Positions 15,013-15,625 of a stretch of 15,625 nt of DNA are shown in pieces. The notes beneath the pieces are model-generated. The model saw nothing but the letters and a program-made list of their open reading frames with translations, ran no database searches and was not told where the DNA came from. Numbering within the stretch: the first letter of the stretch is position 1; each line of letters opens with the position of its first letter. The position numbers and the translations under genes were made by a program. The stretch is from an uncultured Bacilli bacterium (GTDB taxonomy: Bacteria > Bacillota_I > Bacilli_A > RF39 > UBA660): positions 1 through 15,625 of the forward strand of contig CALVPO010000026.1 of assembly GCA_944351345.1 (NCBI GenBank). The letters are read 5' to 3'.

Positions 15013-15438
15013 ATGGATAATTATGAAGAAAAAATAAAAGAAAATATTAAGAGAAATAAGAAGTTTATTAAGGAATTTAAAAAATGGTTAAGGGGTAAAA
15101 ATTTATCAGATAAGACAATTAAAAAGCATGTTAGTAATGTTGAATTTTATTTGGATGATTTTCTTAATTATTATGATATTACTAAAATGGAAGATGGTTG
15201 TTCAATGATAGATGATTTTCTTGGGGATTGGTTTATTAGAAAGTGTATGTGGTCATCTAAGACATCAATTAAAGAGAATGCTGCTAGTATAAAAAAGTTT
15301 TATCAGTGTATGAATGAATTAGGTTATGTTAGTTATGATAGTTATAATAATTTGTGCTTTATAATAAAAGAACATATGAAATATTGGTTAGAAGAGATGG
15401 ATATATATGAAAATGATGATGATTATTACTTTGATTAA
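15013..15438 (+). CDS. Stand-alone SAM-like (integrase N-terminal type) domain protein
   Basis: The 141-residue protein resembles the core-binding, all-helical N-terminal domain of tyrosine recombinases: 'FIKEFKKWLRGKNLSDKTIKKHVSNVEFYLDDFL' has the typical 'L...T...Y...L..F' pattern, and 'SSKTSIKENAASIKKFYQCMNELGYV' that of the second helical pair. There is no catalytic domain: no R-H-R-Y residues occur, and the frame ends in an acidic tail. It may therefore bind DNA or protein without recombining. It follows rnhB by 14 bases (AAGAAAGAGA as ribosome site) and so probably shares its operon. It could be a decayed integrase, but an intact start, stop and operon position favour a working small gene. 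Fold assignment is by pattern only. Confidence 0.6.
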   Translation: MDNYEEKIKENIKRNKKFIKEFKKWLRGKNLSDKTIKKHVSNVEFYLDDFLNYYDITKMEDGCSMIDDFLGDWFIRKCMWSSKTSIKENAASIKKFYQCMNELGYVSYDSYNNLCFIIKEHMKYWLEEMDIYENDDDYYFD

Positions 15439-15572
15439 TATATTAGCTTTTGGTAAATAATAGCCAGTATTTCATAATTTTTTTAATAGTAGATAATTTT
15501 TATAATTCATATATATCTTCTTTTTAACATAATTACTGTATAAAGATAATAAGAGAAAGTAGGAGATAGTTA

Positions 15573-15625
15573 GTGAAGAAAATGTTTGGTTACGCGAAAG
15601 TTAATTCGGGGGGGGGTCAAATACT
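15573..15625 (+). CDS. Possible start of a serine recombinase (partial, edge of window)
   Basis: A GTG at 15573, 6 bases after AGGAGA (15561-15566), opens a frame that runs off the window: MKKMFGYAKVNSGGGQI. The 'FGYAKVNS' piece resembles the 'YGYARVST' start of resolvase/invertase-type serine recombinases, in which the Ser after V is catalytic; here the position after V is Asn, with Ser one further on. Seventeen residues are too few for a firm call. The frame runs through a G9 tract (15609-15617) that could hide a length error. Confidence 0.3.
   Translation, partial: MKKMFGYAKVNSGGGQI

Noticed and set aside
15455..15484. Terminator after the integrase-domain gene
   Set aside because: Only a 5-bp AT stem (AAATA/TATTT) comes before the T run at 15478-15484, too weak to list as a feature.
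1..15625. CRISPR arrays, tRNA or rRNA genes, insertion sequences
   Set aside because: No regularly spaced repeats, cloverleaf signatures, rRNA-like blocks or transposase frames with terminal repeats were seen.

Overview
The window comes from a very AT-rich, low-GC Gram-positive bacterium (Firmicutes/Bacilli type, spore-forming lineage). This rests on A/T-ending codons throughout, strong purine-rich Shine-Dalgarno sites, a SpoIIGA/SigE sporulation pair, two tiny YjcZ-like proteins of the kind associated with spores, and B. subtilis-like ParE and LonA. The exact taxon cannot be read from the sequence. Every gene found is on the + strand.

Positions 1-6926 hold the distal part of a Gram-positive type IV secretion/conjugation operon: a 5'-truncated VirB6/TrbL-like membrane channel protein, a PrgI-family membrane protein, a VirB4 ATPase carried as two coupled reading frames, a membrane-anchored cell-wall hydrolase that joins a SpoIID-like lytic transglycosylase domain to an M15-type peptidase domain, and a membrane-anchored protein of unknown function. 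Overlaps or short gaps between the genes argue for one transcript. The hydrolase lies immediately downstream of VirB4, the place usually taken by CwlT/NlpC-P60-type enzymes in Gram-positive conjugative elements, so it probably opens the wall for the secretion channel.

Positions 6927-7400 hold a probable terminator, a candidate sporulation-type promoter set in a perfect inverted repeat, and two very small membrane proteins ended by a terminator. Positions 7439-9458 are a single-gene unit for topoisomerase IV subunit B (parE) with its own sigma-A promoter and terminator; no parC follows. Positions 9566-11100 are the mother-cell sigma-E unit: spoIIGA (pro-sigma-E protease) overlapping sigE by one base. 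Positions 11101-11488 carry a small XRE-type regulator behind a leader full of nested inverted repeats. Positions 11701-14066 are lon with its own promoter. Then come a small basic coiled-coil protein, rnhB (RNase HII), a stand-alone integrase-like N-terminal (SAM-like) domain protein and, at the right edge, the possible start of a serine recombinase running into a G9 tract.

The most notable points are the SpoIID-M15 hybrid hydrolase in a conjugation operon, the two-gene VirB4, the YjcZ-like pair with its sporulation-type promoter, and the structured region before the XRE gene. A secretion module sits directly beside conserved chromosomal genes with no integrase between them.
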